A DNA stretch of 64,000 nucleotides from Marinomonas sp. THO17 (GCF_040436405.1 NZ_AP031575.1:248001-312000), one strand, 5' to 3'; counted from the stretch's first letter, positions 51,719-61,292 are shown. Program-made: numbers and translations. The notes: generated from the sequence alone by a model not told the origin.

Positions 51719-52912
51719 TTATAAACCTTGTATCAGGCTGATAGCATCCAGCGCAATCATAAGTTCTTCATTTGTTGGTATGACCCAGATTTGCGTGGCA
51801 CTGTCTGCAGCTGCGATCCTGCTCACTTTGCCACGTGTGGCATTATCATTTAATGCGGCATCTAATTTAATATTAAAGGCTCTTAGTTGCTGACAGATAA
51901 CTTGACGTAAATAGCTAGAATTCTCGCCGATTCCACCCGTGAAAACCAAATGATCAATACTTTCTAAAGTTGTTGCTGTGCTGGCGAGATATTTTGCCGT
52001 TCTTACCGCAAACATATCCAGCGCTAATTTGGCACGTTCGTCCCCTGATACCATCGCGTCTTCAAGGGTTCGACAGTCGTTCGACAGTTCAGAAATACCC
52101 AATAAGCCGCTTTGTTTGTTCAGAATGTTTAGCGCTTCTTCTGCACTGATATTTTTGGCCTGCATAATGAAAGTCAGTAGGCTTGGGTCCAGACTACCCG
52201 AGCGTGTGCCCATCATCAGGCCTTCCAGTGGTGTGATGCCCATACTGGTATCCGAAGATAGGCCGTGATGAATGGCACAGGTGCTGGCACCATTGCCAAG
52301 GTGGGCTACCAAAACACCTTGTTGATCACTGTTTGGCGCTAATTTAGCAAGTTGTTGACTAATATAGCGGTAACTGGTGCCGTGAAAACCGTATTTACGG
52401 AAATGGTGTTCACGATAAAACTCCATAGGAATAGGGTAGAGGTATTGCTCTTGGCTCAGTGTCTGGTGGAATGAGGTATCAAATACCGCGACTTGCGGAA
52501 GGCCTGGGAAGAAGTTCATGGCAACATGAATACCTTGTATATGCGCAGGATTATGCAAAGGTGCCAAGCTGCTGCACTCGCGAATGCCATTAATGACCTC
52601 TTCATCGATCAATACTGACTGACCAAAGGTTTCGCCACCATGCACAATACGGTGGCCTATGCCCATCATGCTGTCGCGAATGTCGGCATGTTGATCAAGC
52701 CATAGTTTGATCTGTTCCACTGCGTTTTCATGGCTGCTGACTGTGAGATGAGTGAGCTCTTTTTGTCCCTGATACTTAAAGGTAATGGTGCTGTTATCCG
52801 AGCCAAGCTGATCTGCAATGCCTTCAAAAAGAGTGTCTTGTCCAGAGTTTGCCAGCATGGCAAATTTTAATGATGAACTGCCACAGTTAATTACTAAGAT
52901 GCTGTCTTTCAT
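51719..52912 (-). CDS. ackA: Acetate kinase
   Basis: A 397-residue acetate kinase making ATP and acetate from acetyl phosphate. VINCGSSSLKF (about 5-15), GHRIVHGG (about 86), DTSFHQT (about 145), RKYGFHGTSYRY (about 173), AHLGNGAS (about 206) and FTGGIGENS (about 325) are all intact. Its start overlaps the nadC stop by one base (TAATG), so nadC, ackA and pta form one transcription unit, an unusual first partner for the pair. Confidence 0.97.
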   Translation of the reverse strand: MKDSILVINCGSSSLKFAMLANSGQDTLFEGIADQLGSDNSTITFKYQGQKELTHLTVSSHENAVEQIKLWLDQHADIRDSMMGIGHRIVHGGETFGQSVLIDEEVINGIRECSSLAPLHNPAHIQGIHVAMNFFPGLPQVAVFDTSFHQTLSQEQYLYPIPMEFYREHHFRKYGFHGTSYRYISQQLAKLAPNSDQQGVLVAHLGNGASTCAIHHGLSSDTSMGITPLEGLMMGTRSGSLDPSLLTFIMQAKNISAEEALNILNKQSGLLGISELSNDCRTLEDAMVSGDERAKLALDMFAVRTAKYLASTATTLESIDHLVFTGGIGENSSYLRQVICQQLRAFNIKLDAALNDNATRGKVSRIAAADSATQIWVIPTNEELMIALDAISLIQGL

Positions 52913-53763
52913 TATTTCTCCTGAGACACGCGAAGGGATAAATCGATTGCGCTAATGTGTTTGGTAAGAGCACCAATGGAAACATAATCAACGCCAGTGG
53001 CGGCAACAGCGGAAAGGCGGTCTTGATCCATATTGCCTGACGCCTCAAACTTCACCTGATCTTTGTATTTTTGTACTGCAGTACTCATATCTTCATATGA
53101 AAAGTTGTCTAGCATAATAATGTGAGCGCCAGCTTTTACCGCTTCATCTACTTCCGCAAGACTTTCAGTTTCAATTTCAATGGTCTTACCTGGCGCTATT
53201 TGTTCAGCCATGGCAACGGCTTTAGTAATCGACCCTGCTGCCATAATATGATTTTCTTTGATGAGAAAAGCATCATACAAACCAATACGGTGATTCTGTC
53301 CACCACCGGTCCGCACAGCATATTTTTGTGCCAGTCTCATACCGGGTATGGTTTTGCGAGTATCAAGAATGGTCAGTTGAGTGTCTGCAACTATTTGACA
53401 ATAATGATGTGTCTCAGTCGCAGTGTAAGATAGAGTTTGAAGAAAATTTAAAGCAGTCCTTTCACCAGTTAAAATACTTCTGGCGTGTCCTTTGAGTGTT
53501 AAAAAGACTTCATTGGCTTGGATTAAATCCCCATCTTGTTTATGCCAAATTAAAGACACATTTTCACCTAACTGGGAAAACACTTCGTTTGCCCAAGCCT
53601 GGCCACATAGTACTGCTTCTTCTCGACTGATTAGGTTAGCGGTAATAATTTGATCATAGGGGATTAATTGAGCAGTAATGTCGCCACTGCCGATGTCTTC
53701 TTTTAGTGCAAAAGCAACTTGAGTTTTAATGTGCTCAATCAGTTGAGCGTCCAACGGGCTCAT
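52912..53763 (-). CDS. nadC: Nicotinate-nucleotide pyrophosphorylase (carboxylating)
   Basis: A 283-residue quinolinate phosphoribosyltransferase of NAD synthesis. EDIGSGDITAQLIP (about 20-33), GERTALNFLQTLS (about 100), DTRKTIPGMRLAQKYAVRTGGGQNHRIGLYDAFLIKENH-type core (about 134-171) and EVDEAVKAGAHIIMLDNF identify it. The length is normal. It heads the nadC-ackA-pta unit and diverges from aceE across 973 bases. Confidence 0.96.
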   Translation of the reverse strand: MSPLDAQLIEHIKTQVAFALKEDIGSGDITAQLIPYDQIITANLISREEAVLCGQAWANEVFSQLGENVSLIWHKQDGDLIQANEVFLTLKGHARSILTGERTALNFLQTLSYTATETHHYCQIVADTQLTILDTRKTIPGMRLAQKYAVRTGGGQNHRIGLYDAFLIKENHIMAAGSITKAVAMAEQIAPGKTIEIETESLAEVDEAVKAGAHIIMLDNFSYEDMSTAVQKYKDQVKFEASGNMDQDRLSAVAATGVDYVSIGALTKHISAIDLSLRVSQEK

Positions 53764-53913
53764 GTAATGTCCTAGTTAACGTTTTTCTTGAGTGCATTAT
53801 TGTAGCTCTATATTGTGATGTCGTCAGTGCTGATTTCACTATTATGATTGATTTATATGACTTTCCGCAGCACATTCAAAGAAATAGATGATTTAACTAA
53901 TAGGCATTTTTTA

Positions 53914-54012
53914 AACAAGGTACGAACAAGTCCACTGACTAAGGTAAGCTTCTCCTGCGTTGCTCTAACCCCCAACATCCATGTGATGTTAGAAGATTTA
54001 TTCGCACCTTTC
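53914..54012. mobile_element. MITE-like palindromic element, copy 3 (99 bp)
   Basis: The left end AACAAGGTACGAACAAGTCC (then ACTGACT) equals the right end of copy 1, and the right end read inward GAAAGGTGCGAATAAATCTT equals the left end of copy 1. The copy is therefore inverted and internally deleted. TA flanks both sides (53912-53913 and 54013-54014). A small hairpin AACATC/GATGTT lies near the right end. It is placed between nadC and the aceE control region. Confidence 0.75.
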
Positions 54013-54736
54013 TAAACTGAGTAAATTTTGTATTAGTTAATGAGGTACAAAATGAGTGCCGATTGTAAAAAAATAGTGCATATTTTGTTCAAAAATAAGT
54101 TTATATTTATGAATTATAGTCTCCATAAGTTTTGTGAATATGGAATGATGTGGTTAGACTGAGTCAGATTTGCTCGGACTTACACCCTATTTTTGTCAAT
54201 AATATGTAATGTTTTAAAGCGACAAAAGTGCTCTTTGTCAGTTTGACATGAGTTGTTTGGCTAGGCGATTTCTTGTTTAGGTGTTAACCTTACGCCCAAA
54301 TTAGAAGAGCATAAGATTGAAATGAACCCGTTTTACGGTAATCGGGTAAGGATATAGAACACTTCATTTGCGCTTTCTATTTTGCGTTTTTAAAGTACTG
54401 TATTTAAATTTTACGTATCCAAACTTGGAGTGAAGGCTAGGTAAAATTTTTAATAAGAGGTCTGTTGAACCAGACCAAAATGGAAGCGGGCCGACCAGCG
54501 TATTTCAGTTGGTGGTCGACGCAATGGCACAAAATTAAAACAACAAACATGACCATTGATGCAGATAAAACGACACCGTCCTCCAAAGAGAAGGGTGTCC
54601 TTTTATCAAGGTCGACTGAAACAAAATGGTGTAAAACATTGTTTGTTTCTGGCTCGTTTAAGTAGCTGTTGGTGTTTACTAAAAAGTGAACGTCAATGGT
54701 TAAGTATCTGTTCTAATAGCGGGAGTTATTAACACG
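54013..54736 (+). promoter_or_regulatory. Long control region upstream of aceE
   Basis: This 724-base stretch has no convincing gene. It is AT-rich to about 54450. It contains inverted repeats GGTCTG-N6-CAGACC (54459-54476) and CGACCA-N15-TGGTCG (54492-54518). A GACACC/GGTGTC hairpin (54572-54599) is followed by TTTT and could be an attenuator. The promoter was not placed. The length and the clustered repeats in the last 280 bases suggest regulation of aceEF at transcript level, but no known riboswitch was recognised, and no PdhR gene is adjacent. Confidence 0.4.
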
Positions 54737-57403
54737 ATGACTGAGCAGCATATTCTCGAAGACATCGATCCAATTGAAACCAAAGAATGGGTCGATGCGC
54801 TTGAGTCTGTCCTTCGCGAAGAAGGTCCTGATCGCGCGCAATACATTTTAAATCGTCTGAACGGTGAAGCCTCTAAAGCAGGTACTTCCCTTCCAGCCTC
54901 CATCACAACTGCTTATCGCAATACGATTGCCCCTGAAGACGAAGCGCCTTTACCTGGCGATGTTTTCATGGAACGCCGTATTCGTTCCATCATTCGATGG
55001 AATGCCTTAGCAATGGTAATGAAAGCGAACCGTGAAGATTCCTCTCTTGGCGGCCACATTACCAGCTTTTCATCTGCCGCTACACTTTACGATATCGGTT
55101 TTAACCACTTCTTCCGTGGTAACAGTGAAAAGCAAGAAGCCGACATGGTCTTTTTCCAAGGTCATATCTCTCCTGGTATTTATGCACGTTCATATATCGA
55201 AGGGCGTTTGACTGATGAGCAACTCGATAACTTCCGTCGTGAAGTGGATGGTAAAGGTATTTCTTCATACCCGCATCCTTGGTTGATGCCGGATTACTGG
55301 CAATTTCCAACGGTTTCTATGGGTCTTGGACCATTGCAAGCTATTTATCAAGCCCATGTGATGAAGTACCAACACAGTCGTGGCTTGATCGATCAAGGTG
55401 ATCGTAAAGTCTGGGCTTTCCTGGGAGATGGTGAATGTGATGAGCCTGAATCTTTAGGTGCTATTGCTCTTGCTGGTCGTGAGAAGCTGGACAATTTGAT
55501 CTTCGTGATCAACTGTAACCTACAGCGTCTTGATGGCCCGGTACGTGGTAACAGTAAAATCGTGCAAGAGCTGGAAGGCGTTTTCCGCGGTGCTGGTTGG
55601 AATGTTGTTAAGTGTCTATGGGGACGTCATTGGGATCCTCTGTTTGAAAAAGACACCAAAGGTTTGCTGGTTAAGCGCATGAATGAAGTGTGCGATGGTG
55701 AACTGCAAAACTACAAAGCGAATGGCGGTGCGTACACTCGCGAGCATTTCTTTGGCAAATACCCTGAATTGCTAGAAATGGTCAAAGACATGACTGACGA
55801 TGAGATCATGAATCTCAATCGCGGTGGTCACGATCCATACAAGGTTTATGCAGCTTATAAAGAGGCGACTTCTCACAAAGGTCAACCGACAGTTGTTTTG
55901 GCGCAAACCGTTAAGGGTTACGGCATGTTCAAAGCGGCTGAGGCGCAAAACACAGCGCACCAGACGAAGAAGTTGGATGAAGAGTCTTTAGCTCAATTCC
56001 GTGATAAGTTTGGTATCCCGATCAGCGATGAAGAGCTGAAGGACCTGCCTTACTATCGTCCGGCAGAAGACAGTCCTGAAATGCAATACTTGCGCGCTCG
56101 TCGTAAAGAGTTAGCGGGTGATTTCCCTGTTCGTCGCCGTGACTGTGAAGCACTTGAAGTACCTTCTTTGGAAGCTTTCAAAGCACAAATCGCGGGTACT
56201 AAGGGGCGTGAAATTTCAACAACCATGGCATTCGTGCGTGCTTTGAATGTAATGGTTAAAGATAAGCAGATTGGTCCACGTGTAGTGCCTATTCTAGCTG
56301 ATGAAGCGCGTACTTTCGGTATGGAAGGTATGTTCCGTCAGTTGGGTATTTACTCTTCTGAAGGTCAGCGTTACACGCCACATGACCATACTCAGATCAT
56401 GTACTATAAAGAGTCTGAAGACGGTCAAATTCTGCAAGAAGGTATTAACGAAGCGGGTGCTTTCTCTTCTTGGTTGGCTCTTGCTACTTCTTACAGTAAC
56501 AGTAATCTGCCGATGATTCCTGTTTACATCTATTACTCTATGTTTGGTTTCCAACGTGTTGGTGATTTGGCATGGGCGGCAGGTGATTCTCAGGCTCGTG
56601 GTTTCTTGATTGGTGCCACCGCTGGTCGTACTACACTAAACGGCGAAGGTCTGCAGCACGAAGATGGTCATTCTCATATTTTGGCCGGTACGATTCCAAA
56701 CTGTGTGTCTTACGATCCGACTTATTCTTATGAAGTAGCGGTTATCGTTCAAGATGGCTTGCGTCGTATGTACAAAGAGAAAGAGAGCGTTTTCTATTAT
56801 CTAACTGTAATGAATGAAAACTATGCTCACGAAGATATGCCTGAAGGTGTTGAAGAAGGCATTATTAAGGGTATGTACAAGCTGAAATCTCACGCTAAGA
56901 AAACCAATAAGAAACAGGTTCAACTGCTTGGTTCTGGTGTGATTTTGCGTGAAGTAGAAGCTGCTGCTGAGATTCTATACAAAGATTACGGTGTTAATTC
57001 TGACGTATGGAGTGTGACATCTTTCAATGAATTGCGCCGCGAAGGTTTGGATGCAAGTCGTTGGAACATGCTACACCCAGAAGAAGCACCACGTTTATCT
57101 TACGTTGAGTCTTGCTTAAATGACAAAGGTCCTGTGATTGCATCAACTGACCACGTTAAGTTGTTTGCTGATCAGATCCGTCCATTCGTTAATGGCACTT
57201 ACAACGTACTAGGTACAGACGGCTTTGGTCGAAGTGATACTCGCGCTAAATTGCGTCACTTCTTCGAAGTTAACCGTTACTGGGTGGTTGTATCTGCACT
57301 AAGTGCATTGGCGAAAGACGGTGTGATTGATGCATCTGTAGTGAGTGAAGCGATTGCTAAGTTCGATTTAGATCCAAATAAACCGAATCCAGTTATTTGC
57401 TAA
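54737..57403 (+). CDS. aceE: Pyruvate dehydrogenase E1 component (homodimeric type)
   Basis: An 888-residue thiamine-diphosphate enzyme, the length of E. coli AceE (887). GGHITSFSSAATLYDIGFNHFFRG (about 100-123), the ThDP motif GDGECDEPES-(x)-NLIFVINCNLQRLDGPV (about 230-270) and YIYYSMFGFQRVGDL are conserved. DGFGRSDTR near the C-terminus also matches. It decarboxylates pyruvate and passes acetyl groups to AceF. RBS GGGAG lies upstream. AceF follows after 89 bases, which contain a hairpin. Confidence 0.98.
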   Translation: MTEQHILEDIDPIETKEWVDALESVLREEGPDRAQYILNRLNGEASKAGTSLPASITTAYRNTIAPEDEAPLPGDVFMERRIRSIIRWNALAMVMKANREDSSLGGHITSFSSAATLYDIGFNHFFRGNSEKQEADMVFFQGHISPGIYARSYIEGRLTDEQLDNFRREVDGKGISSYPHPWLMPDYWQFPTVSMGLGPLQAIYQAHVMKYQHSRGLIDQGDRKVWAFLGDGECDEPESLGAIALAGREKLDNLIFVINCNLQRLDGPVRGNSKIVQELEGVFRGAGWNVVKCLWGRHWDPLFEKDTKGLLVKRMNEVCDGELQNYKANGGAYTREHFFGKYPELLEMVKDMTDDEIMNLNRGGHDPYKVYAAYKEATSHKGQPTVVLAQTVKGYGMFKAAEAQNTAHQTKKLDEESLAQFRDKFGIPISDEELKDLPYYRPAEDSPEMQYLRARRKELAGDFPVRRRDCEALEVPSLEAFKAQIAGTKGREISTTMAFVRALNVMVKDKQIGPRVVPILADEARTFGMEGMFRQLGIYSSEGQRYTPHDHTQIMYYKESEDGQILQEGINEAGAFSSWLALATSYSNSNLPMIPVYIYYSMFGFQRVGDLAWAAGDSQARGFLIGATAGRTTLNGEGLQHEDGHSHILAGTIPNCVSYDPTYSYEVAVIVQDGLRRMYKEKESVFYYLTVMNENYAHEDMPEGVEEGIIKGMYKLKSHAKKTNKKQVQLLGSGVILREVEAAAEILYKDYGVNSDVWSVTSFNELRREGLDASRWNMLHPEEAPRLSYVESCLNDKGPVIASTDHVKLFADQIRPFVNGTYNVLGTDGFGRSDTRAKLRHFFEVNRYWVVVSALSALAKDGVIDASVVSEAIAKFDLDPNKPNPVIC

Positions 57404-57420
57404 CTACTGTACAAGCTAGG

Positions 57421-57450
57421 TATCAGGCTTCGCTTTAATGAAGCCTGATA
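57421..57450 (+). repeat. Hairpin between aceE and aceF
   Basis: A perfect 11-bp stem TATCAGGCTTC/GAAGCCTGATA with an 8-base loop is followed by AGATTTTA. It may be a partial terminator or a processing/stability element that sets the aceE:aceF ratio. Confidence 0.5.
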
Positions 57451-57492
57451 AGATTTTATGTTTGATGCGTCTAAACGACAAAGGAGATTTCT

Positions 57493-59394
57493 GTGAGTAC
57501 TGAAATCATTCGAGTACCGGATATTGGCGGTGCGGCTGATGTCGATGTTATCGAAATCAGTGTTAAGGTTGGCGATACAATCGAAGCTGACCAATCAATT
57601 ATCGTTTTGGAGACAGACAAAGCGTCTATGGACGTACCTGCTCCTAAAGCGGGTAAAGTTACGGCTATTCATATTAAAGAAGGCGATACTGTTTCAGAAG
57701 GCGATGACATTCTTACCATTGAACTAGAAGCTGGTGCATCCGAAACAGCGCCTGCTGTTGAAGAAGAGACAGCACAAGCAGCGCCAATGACAACAGCTGC
57801 CAGTGAGCAGACTGTGATGGTACCAGACATTGGTGGTGCAGAGGGTGTTGATGTCATTGAAGTATGCGTTGCAGAAGGCGATGATGTTCAAGAAGGCGAC
57901 TCCATTATTGTGCTGGAAACGGATAAGGCATCGATGGACATTCCGTCTCCTTTTAGCGGCAAAGTCGTTAAGCTGATGATCAAAGAAGGTGATACAGTTT
58001 CTGAAGGTGACGAGATTCTTGCTGTAACGGTTGAGGGTGCAGCTGCGCCTGTTGCTGAAGCGAAATCAGAGCCGGCTCCGGCGCAATCGGCATCCGCACC
58101 TATAGCTGGTGGTGTTGAAGCGGTAAATGTACCAGACATAGGTGGTGCAACGGACGTTGATGTCATTGAAGTGTCTGTTGCTGTAGGTGATAAAGTAGCG
58201 GAAGGCGATTCCATCATTGTGTTGGAAACCGACAAAGCCTCTATGGACATTCCTGCACCTAAATCTGGTACAGTCAAATCTCTTTCTCTTAAGGAAGGCG
58301 ACAAGGTATCTGAAGGCACCTTGATTCTTGAACTTGAAGTGGAAGGCGATGTTGCAGCACCTCAAGCGCCAGCGACGCCTGAGAAAGTGGCTGCGCCTGC
58401 TGCCCAATCTCCAGCAACTAAAGCGCCTGCGAAAGCAGCGCCAGAAGTAGATCAATCTGCGGTGCTAGCTGAGCCTTCTAAGAAAGTTCATGCTGGTCCA
58501 GCGGTACGTATGTTGGCTCGCGAGTTAGGTGTTGACTTGTCATTGGTTCGTCCAACAGGCCCACGTAACCGAATCTTGAAAGAAGATTTGCATGCCTATG
58601 TGAAAGCAGCGGTGCAAAAAGCCGCTTCTGCTCCAGCAGCAGGTGCCACAGGCGGTGCTGGTTTACCAACTGTTCCAGACCAAGACTTTAGCAAGTTCGG
58701 TGAAGTCGAAGTTGTTAAAATGAGCAAGATCCAGCGCTTGACGGCTGAGAACATGGTGCGCAACTCACTTGTTGTGCCACAAGTGACTCAGTTCGACAAA
58801 GCGGATATTTCTAACCTAGAAGAGTTCCGTAAGAGCTTGAAGCCAGAAATGGAAAAACAAGGTGTGAAATTGACGCCTCTGCCATTCCTGATCAAAGCGG
58901 TTGCACAAGCTATGGTGGCGAATCCTTCTTTCAATGTGTCATTAATGTCTGATGGTGAAAGCTATGTACAGAAGCATTATGTGCACATTGGTATTGCGGT
59001 CGATTCTCCTGTGGGTCTTGTGGTGCCTGTATTGCGTGATGCGGATAAGAAGTCCGTGGTACAGATAGCTAAAGAAGCAGGTGAGTTAATCAAGAAAGCG
59101 CTTGATAAGCAGCTTAAACCTGCAGATATGCAAGGCGGTTGTTTCACTATCTCTAGTCTAGGTGCTATTGGTGGTACTGGCTTTACTCCTATCGTTAACT
59201 GCCCAGAAGTGGGTATCTTAGGTGTGTCTAAAGCAGACATTGAGCCTCGTTGGAATGGTAAAGAGTTTGAACCTCGCACCATGTTGCCACTGTGTCTATC
59301 TTATGACCACAGGGCAATCAACGGTGGTGATGCAGGTCGCTTCCTGACTTACTTAAATGCTTTGTTGAGCGATGTACGTCGTTTAACTTTGTAA
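57493..59394 (+). CDS. aceF: Dihydrolipoyllysine acetyltransferase (E2) with three lipoyl domains
   Basis: A 633-residue E2. Three tandem lipoyl domains (about 1-78, 110-187 and 210-288) each carry the lipoylated lysine in ETDKASMD, separated by Ala/Pro-rich linkers. A peripheral-subunit-binding domain follows (about 335-372, HAGPAVRMLARELGV). The catalytic acyltransferase domain (about 405-633) has SYDHRAINGGDAGRF with the active-site His. The repeats are visible at the DNA level too. GTG start, RBS AAGGAGAT. Unlike E. coli, no lpd (E3) gene follows: the next genes are umuDC, so E3 must be encoded elsewhere. Confidence 0.97.
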   Translation: MSTEIIRVPDIGGAADVDVIEISVKVGDTIEADQSIIVLETDKASMDVPAPKAGKVTAIHIKEGDTVSEGDDILTIELEAGASETAPAVEEETAQAAPMTTAASEQTVMVPDIGGAEGVDVIEVCVAEGDDVQEGDSIIVLETDKASMDIPSPFSGKVVKLMIKEGDTVSEGDEILAVTVEGAAAPVAEAKSEPAPAQSASAPIAGGVEAVNVPDIGGATDVDVIEVSVAVGDKVAEGDSIIVLETDKASMDIPAPKSGTVKSLSLKEGDKVSEGTLILELEVEGDVAAPQAPATPEKVAAPAAQSPATKAPAKAAPEVDQSAVLAEPSKKVHAGPAVRMLARELGVDLSLVRPTGPRNRILKEDLHAYVKAAVQKAASAPAAGATGGAGLPTVPDQDFSKFGEVEVVKMSKIQRLTAENMVRNSLVVPQVTQFDKADISNLEEFRKSLKPEMEKQGVKLTPLPFLIKAVAQAMVANPSFNVSLMSDGESYVQKHYVHIGIAVDSPVGLVVPVLRDADKKSVVQIAKEAGELIKKALDKQLKPADMQGGCFTISSLGAIGGTGFTPIVNCPEVGILGVSKADIEPRWNGKEFEPRTMLPLCLSYDHRAINGGDAGRFLTYLNALLSDVRRLTL

Positions 59395-59412
59395 TCTGAG
59401 TATTTAAATTTG

Positions 59413-59439
59413 AAAAGCCGCTCGTTGAGCGGCTTTTTT
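59413..59439 (+). terminator. Terminator of the aceEF operon
   Basis: AAAAGCCGCTC/GAGCGGCTTTT forms an 11-bp stem with a 3-base loop and a T run. Confidence 0.9.
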
Positions 59440-59462
59440 ATTATTTGTTCACAAAAAGTAAC

Positions 59463-59492
59463 TTGGTAAAAATCGCATAGTAAAACTATAAT
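59463..59492 (+). promoter_or_regulatory. Promoter of umuDC
   Basis: TTGGTA (59463-59468) and a perfect TATAAT (59487-59492) are spaced by 18 bases. The LexA box begins two bases later, over the expected start site. Confidence 0.6.
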
Positions 59493-59494
59493 TA

Positions 59495-59514
59495 TACTGT
59501 TCAAATATACAGTG
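59495..59514. promoter_or_regulatory. LexA (SOS) box of umuDC
   Basis: TACTGTTCAAATATACAGTG has the CTGT-N8-ACAG core with AT-rich spacer of the gammaproteobacterial SOS box. It covers the predicted transcription start 15 bases before the umuD ATG. Confidence 0.92.
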
Positions 59515-59529
59515 TATTGAGTATTAAAT

Positions 59530-59976
59530 ATGCGTTTAACTTATCTTGGAGCATCTGGCTCCGCTTCATATATTGCGGAAAACAGTATTTTGATTCCACT
59601 TTATGGGGAATCTGTGTCTGCAGGTTTTCCTTCTCCAGCTCAGGACTTTGTTGAGAAAACTCTGGATCTAAATGAGTTGTGTATACCGCATCCGGCAGCG
59701 ACCTTTTTTGTACGAGCACAAGGCGATTCAATGATAGAGGCGGGTATCTACAGTGGTGATGTATTAGTGGTAGATCGTTCTTTATCAGCATCCCATGGTG
59801 ACACTATTATTGCTTGTTTACACGGTGAAATGACAGTCAAGGTGTTGGAACTAAAACCTAATGTATTGTTAAGACCGAAAAATAAAGCTTATAAAGCGAT
59901 TCCCATTACGGAAGAATCAGAGTTTGAAGTGTTTGGCGTCGTGACCAGTGTGATTCGTAAACTAGATCGCATGTAA
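59530..59976 (+). CDS. umuD: UmuD-type self-cleaving SOS mutagenesis protein
   Basis: A 148-residue LexA-fold S24 peptidase without a DNA-binding domain. The cleavage site is Ala31-Gly32 in SVSAGFPSP. The catalytic dyad is Ser67 (GDSMIEAG) and Lys104 (TVKVLEL), with the same 37-residue spacing as in E. coli UmuD. After RecA-stimulated cleavage UmuD' should join UmuC to form translesion polymerase V. It is directly behind a LexA box and overlaps umuC by one base. Confidence 0.95.
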   Translation: MRLTYLGASGSASYIAENSILIPLYGESVSAGFPSPAQDFVEKTLDLNELCIPHPAATFFVRAQGDSMIEAGIYSGDVLVVDRSLSASHGDTIIACLHGEMTVKVLELKPNVLLRPKNKAYKAIPITEESEFEVFGVVTSVIRKLDRM

Positions 59977-61247
59977 TGACAACCGTGTTTGCTTTGGTGG
60001 ATTGTAATAACTTTTACGCCAGTTGTGAGCAATTATTTCGTCCAGATTTAAAGAACAAGCCTGTCGTGGTTTTATCCAATAATGATGGTTGTATTGTGGC
60101 TCGCTCACAGGAAGCTAAGACGTTAGGGTTGAAAATGGGCGTTCCTATGTTTCAGGTGCAAGCAGATATTGAGAAGCATAATGTCGTGTGTTTTTCCTCT
60201 AACTATGCTTTGTACGCGGATATGTCGAATCGAGTCATGACATTGTTGGAACAAGAAGCACCACAAGTCGAGGTGTATTCTATTGACGAGGCGTTTTTGG
60301 ATCTGAGTGGCGTATCGGCAGTGGAAGATTTATTGTCTTTTGGCCAAGCTGTCAAAGCTAAGGTGGATAAATGGACAGGAATTAGTGTGGGTATCGGCAT
60401 TGCCCCGACGAAAACACTGGCTAAATTGGCGAACTATGCCGCGAAAAAATATCCAGCAACGGGCTCTGTGGTCGACTTGATGAGGCGGGACAGACAGCAG
60501 CGTCTACTCGCCTTGACGGATGTGGGAGAAGTTTGGGGGGTAGGACGACGCTTGAGTAAGCGACTGCAAGAACAGGGAATTTATACTGCTTTAGATCTAG
60601 CGCGCACGGATCCTAAAAGAATTCGCCATGAGTATTCTGTGGTATTGGAACGTACGGTGCGAGAGCTTAATGGCGAGTCCTGTATTGCTTTGGAGTCTGT
60701 TCGTCCAGTAAAGCAGCAGATTATTTGCAGTCGCTCTTTCGGTCATAAAATTACTGAATCTAGAGAGTTGCGCGAAGCCATATCTAAATATACCTACCGC
60801 GCAGCGGAAAAATTACGGGCAGAGCAACGTTTGTGTCGAGTGATGAGTGTCTTTATTCGTACTAGCCCTTTTATCAAAAATGCGCCTTTTTATAGTAAAA
60901 ATTTGTCGGTAGAGCTGCCTTGTCCAACCGATGACACACGAGATCTACTGGCAGTTGCTAATAGCATTTTTCGACGTATTTGGCGGCCAGGTTTTCGCTA
61001 TATGAAGGCTGGTGTGATTTTATCGGATTTTTATGAGCCGGGAAGTTTTCAGGCTGATTTGTTTTCTCCTGTAGGGAGTAGGCGTCATGCAAAGGGAATG
61101 ATGAAGGTGCTTGATCAGATCAATCATAGTGGTATTGGTCATGTTTTCTTTGCTGCGCAGGGTGTCTCTCCCCAATGGACAATGAAGCGTGACTATTTGT
61201 CGCCTCGCTACACAACTTGCTGGCAAGATTTACCCCGTGTGAGTTAA
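59976..61247 (+). CDS. umuC: Y-family DNA polymerase V catalytic subunit UmuC
   Basis: A 423-residue translesion polymerase of normal length. The palm motifs FALVDCNNFYASCEQLF (about 4-20) and VYSIDEAFLDLSG (about 98-110) hold the metal-binding Asp and Glu residues. VGIGIAPTKTLAKLANYAAKK (about 133-153), the HhH-like region GEVWGVGRRL and the little finger follow. The C-terminal region includes SPRYTTCWQDLPRV, typical of UmuC. TAATG overlap with umuD. Confidence 0.96.
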   Translation: MTTVFALVDCNNFYASCEQLFRPDLKNKPVVVLSNNDGCIVARSQEAKTLGLKMGVPMFQVQADIEKHNVVCFSSNYALYADMSNRVMTLLEQEAPQVEVYSIDEAFLDLSGVSAVEDLLSFGQAVKAKVDKWTGISVGIGIAPTKTLAKLANYAAKKYPATGSVVDLMRRDRQQRLLALTDVGEVWGVGRRLSKRLQEQGIYTALDLARTDPKRIRHEYSVVLERTVRELNGESCIALESVRPVKQQIICSRSFGHKITESRELREAISKYTYRAAEKLRAEQRLCRVMSVFIRTSPFIKNAPFYSKNLSVELPCPTDDTRDLLAVANSIFRRIWRPGFRYMKAGVILSDFYEPGSFQADLFSPVGSRRHAKGMMKVLDQINHSGIGHVFFAAQGVSPQWTMKRDYLSPRYTTCWQDLPRVS

Positions 61248-61292
61248 AGACGTGTTGGGAAATGAGTTAAGGGAGTATCGGGAAAATAGAGA

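Noticed and set aside
54459-54476. PdhR operator before aceE
   Set aside because: The repeat GGTCTG-N6-CAGACC does not match the known PdhR site pattern (GGT-N3-ACC core), and no pdhR gene adjoins aceE.
54465-54665. 66-codon open frame upstream of aceE
   Set aside because: It has a TTG start without ribosome site, lies over inverted repeats, and has no recognisable family; more likely leader sequence.
57888-58319. Minus-strand open frame over aceF lipoyl repeats (143 codons)
   Set aside because: Repetitive composition mirrors the lipoyl repeats on the coding strand; a shadow frame.
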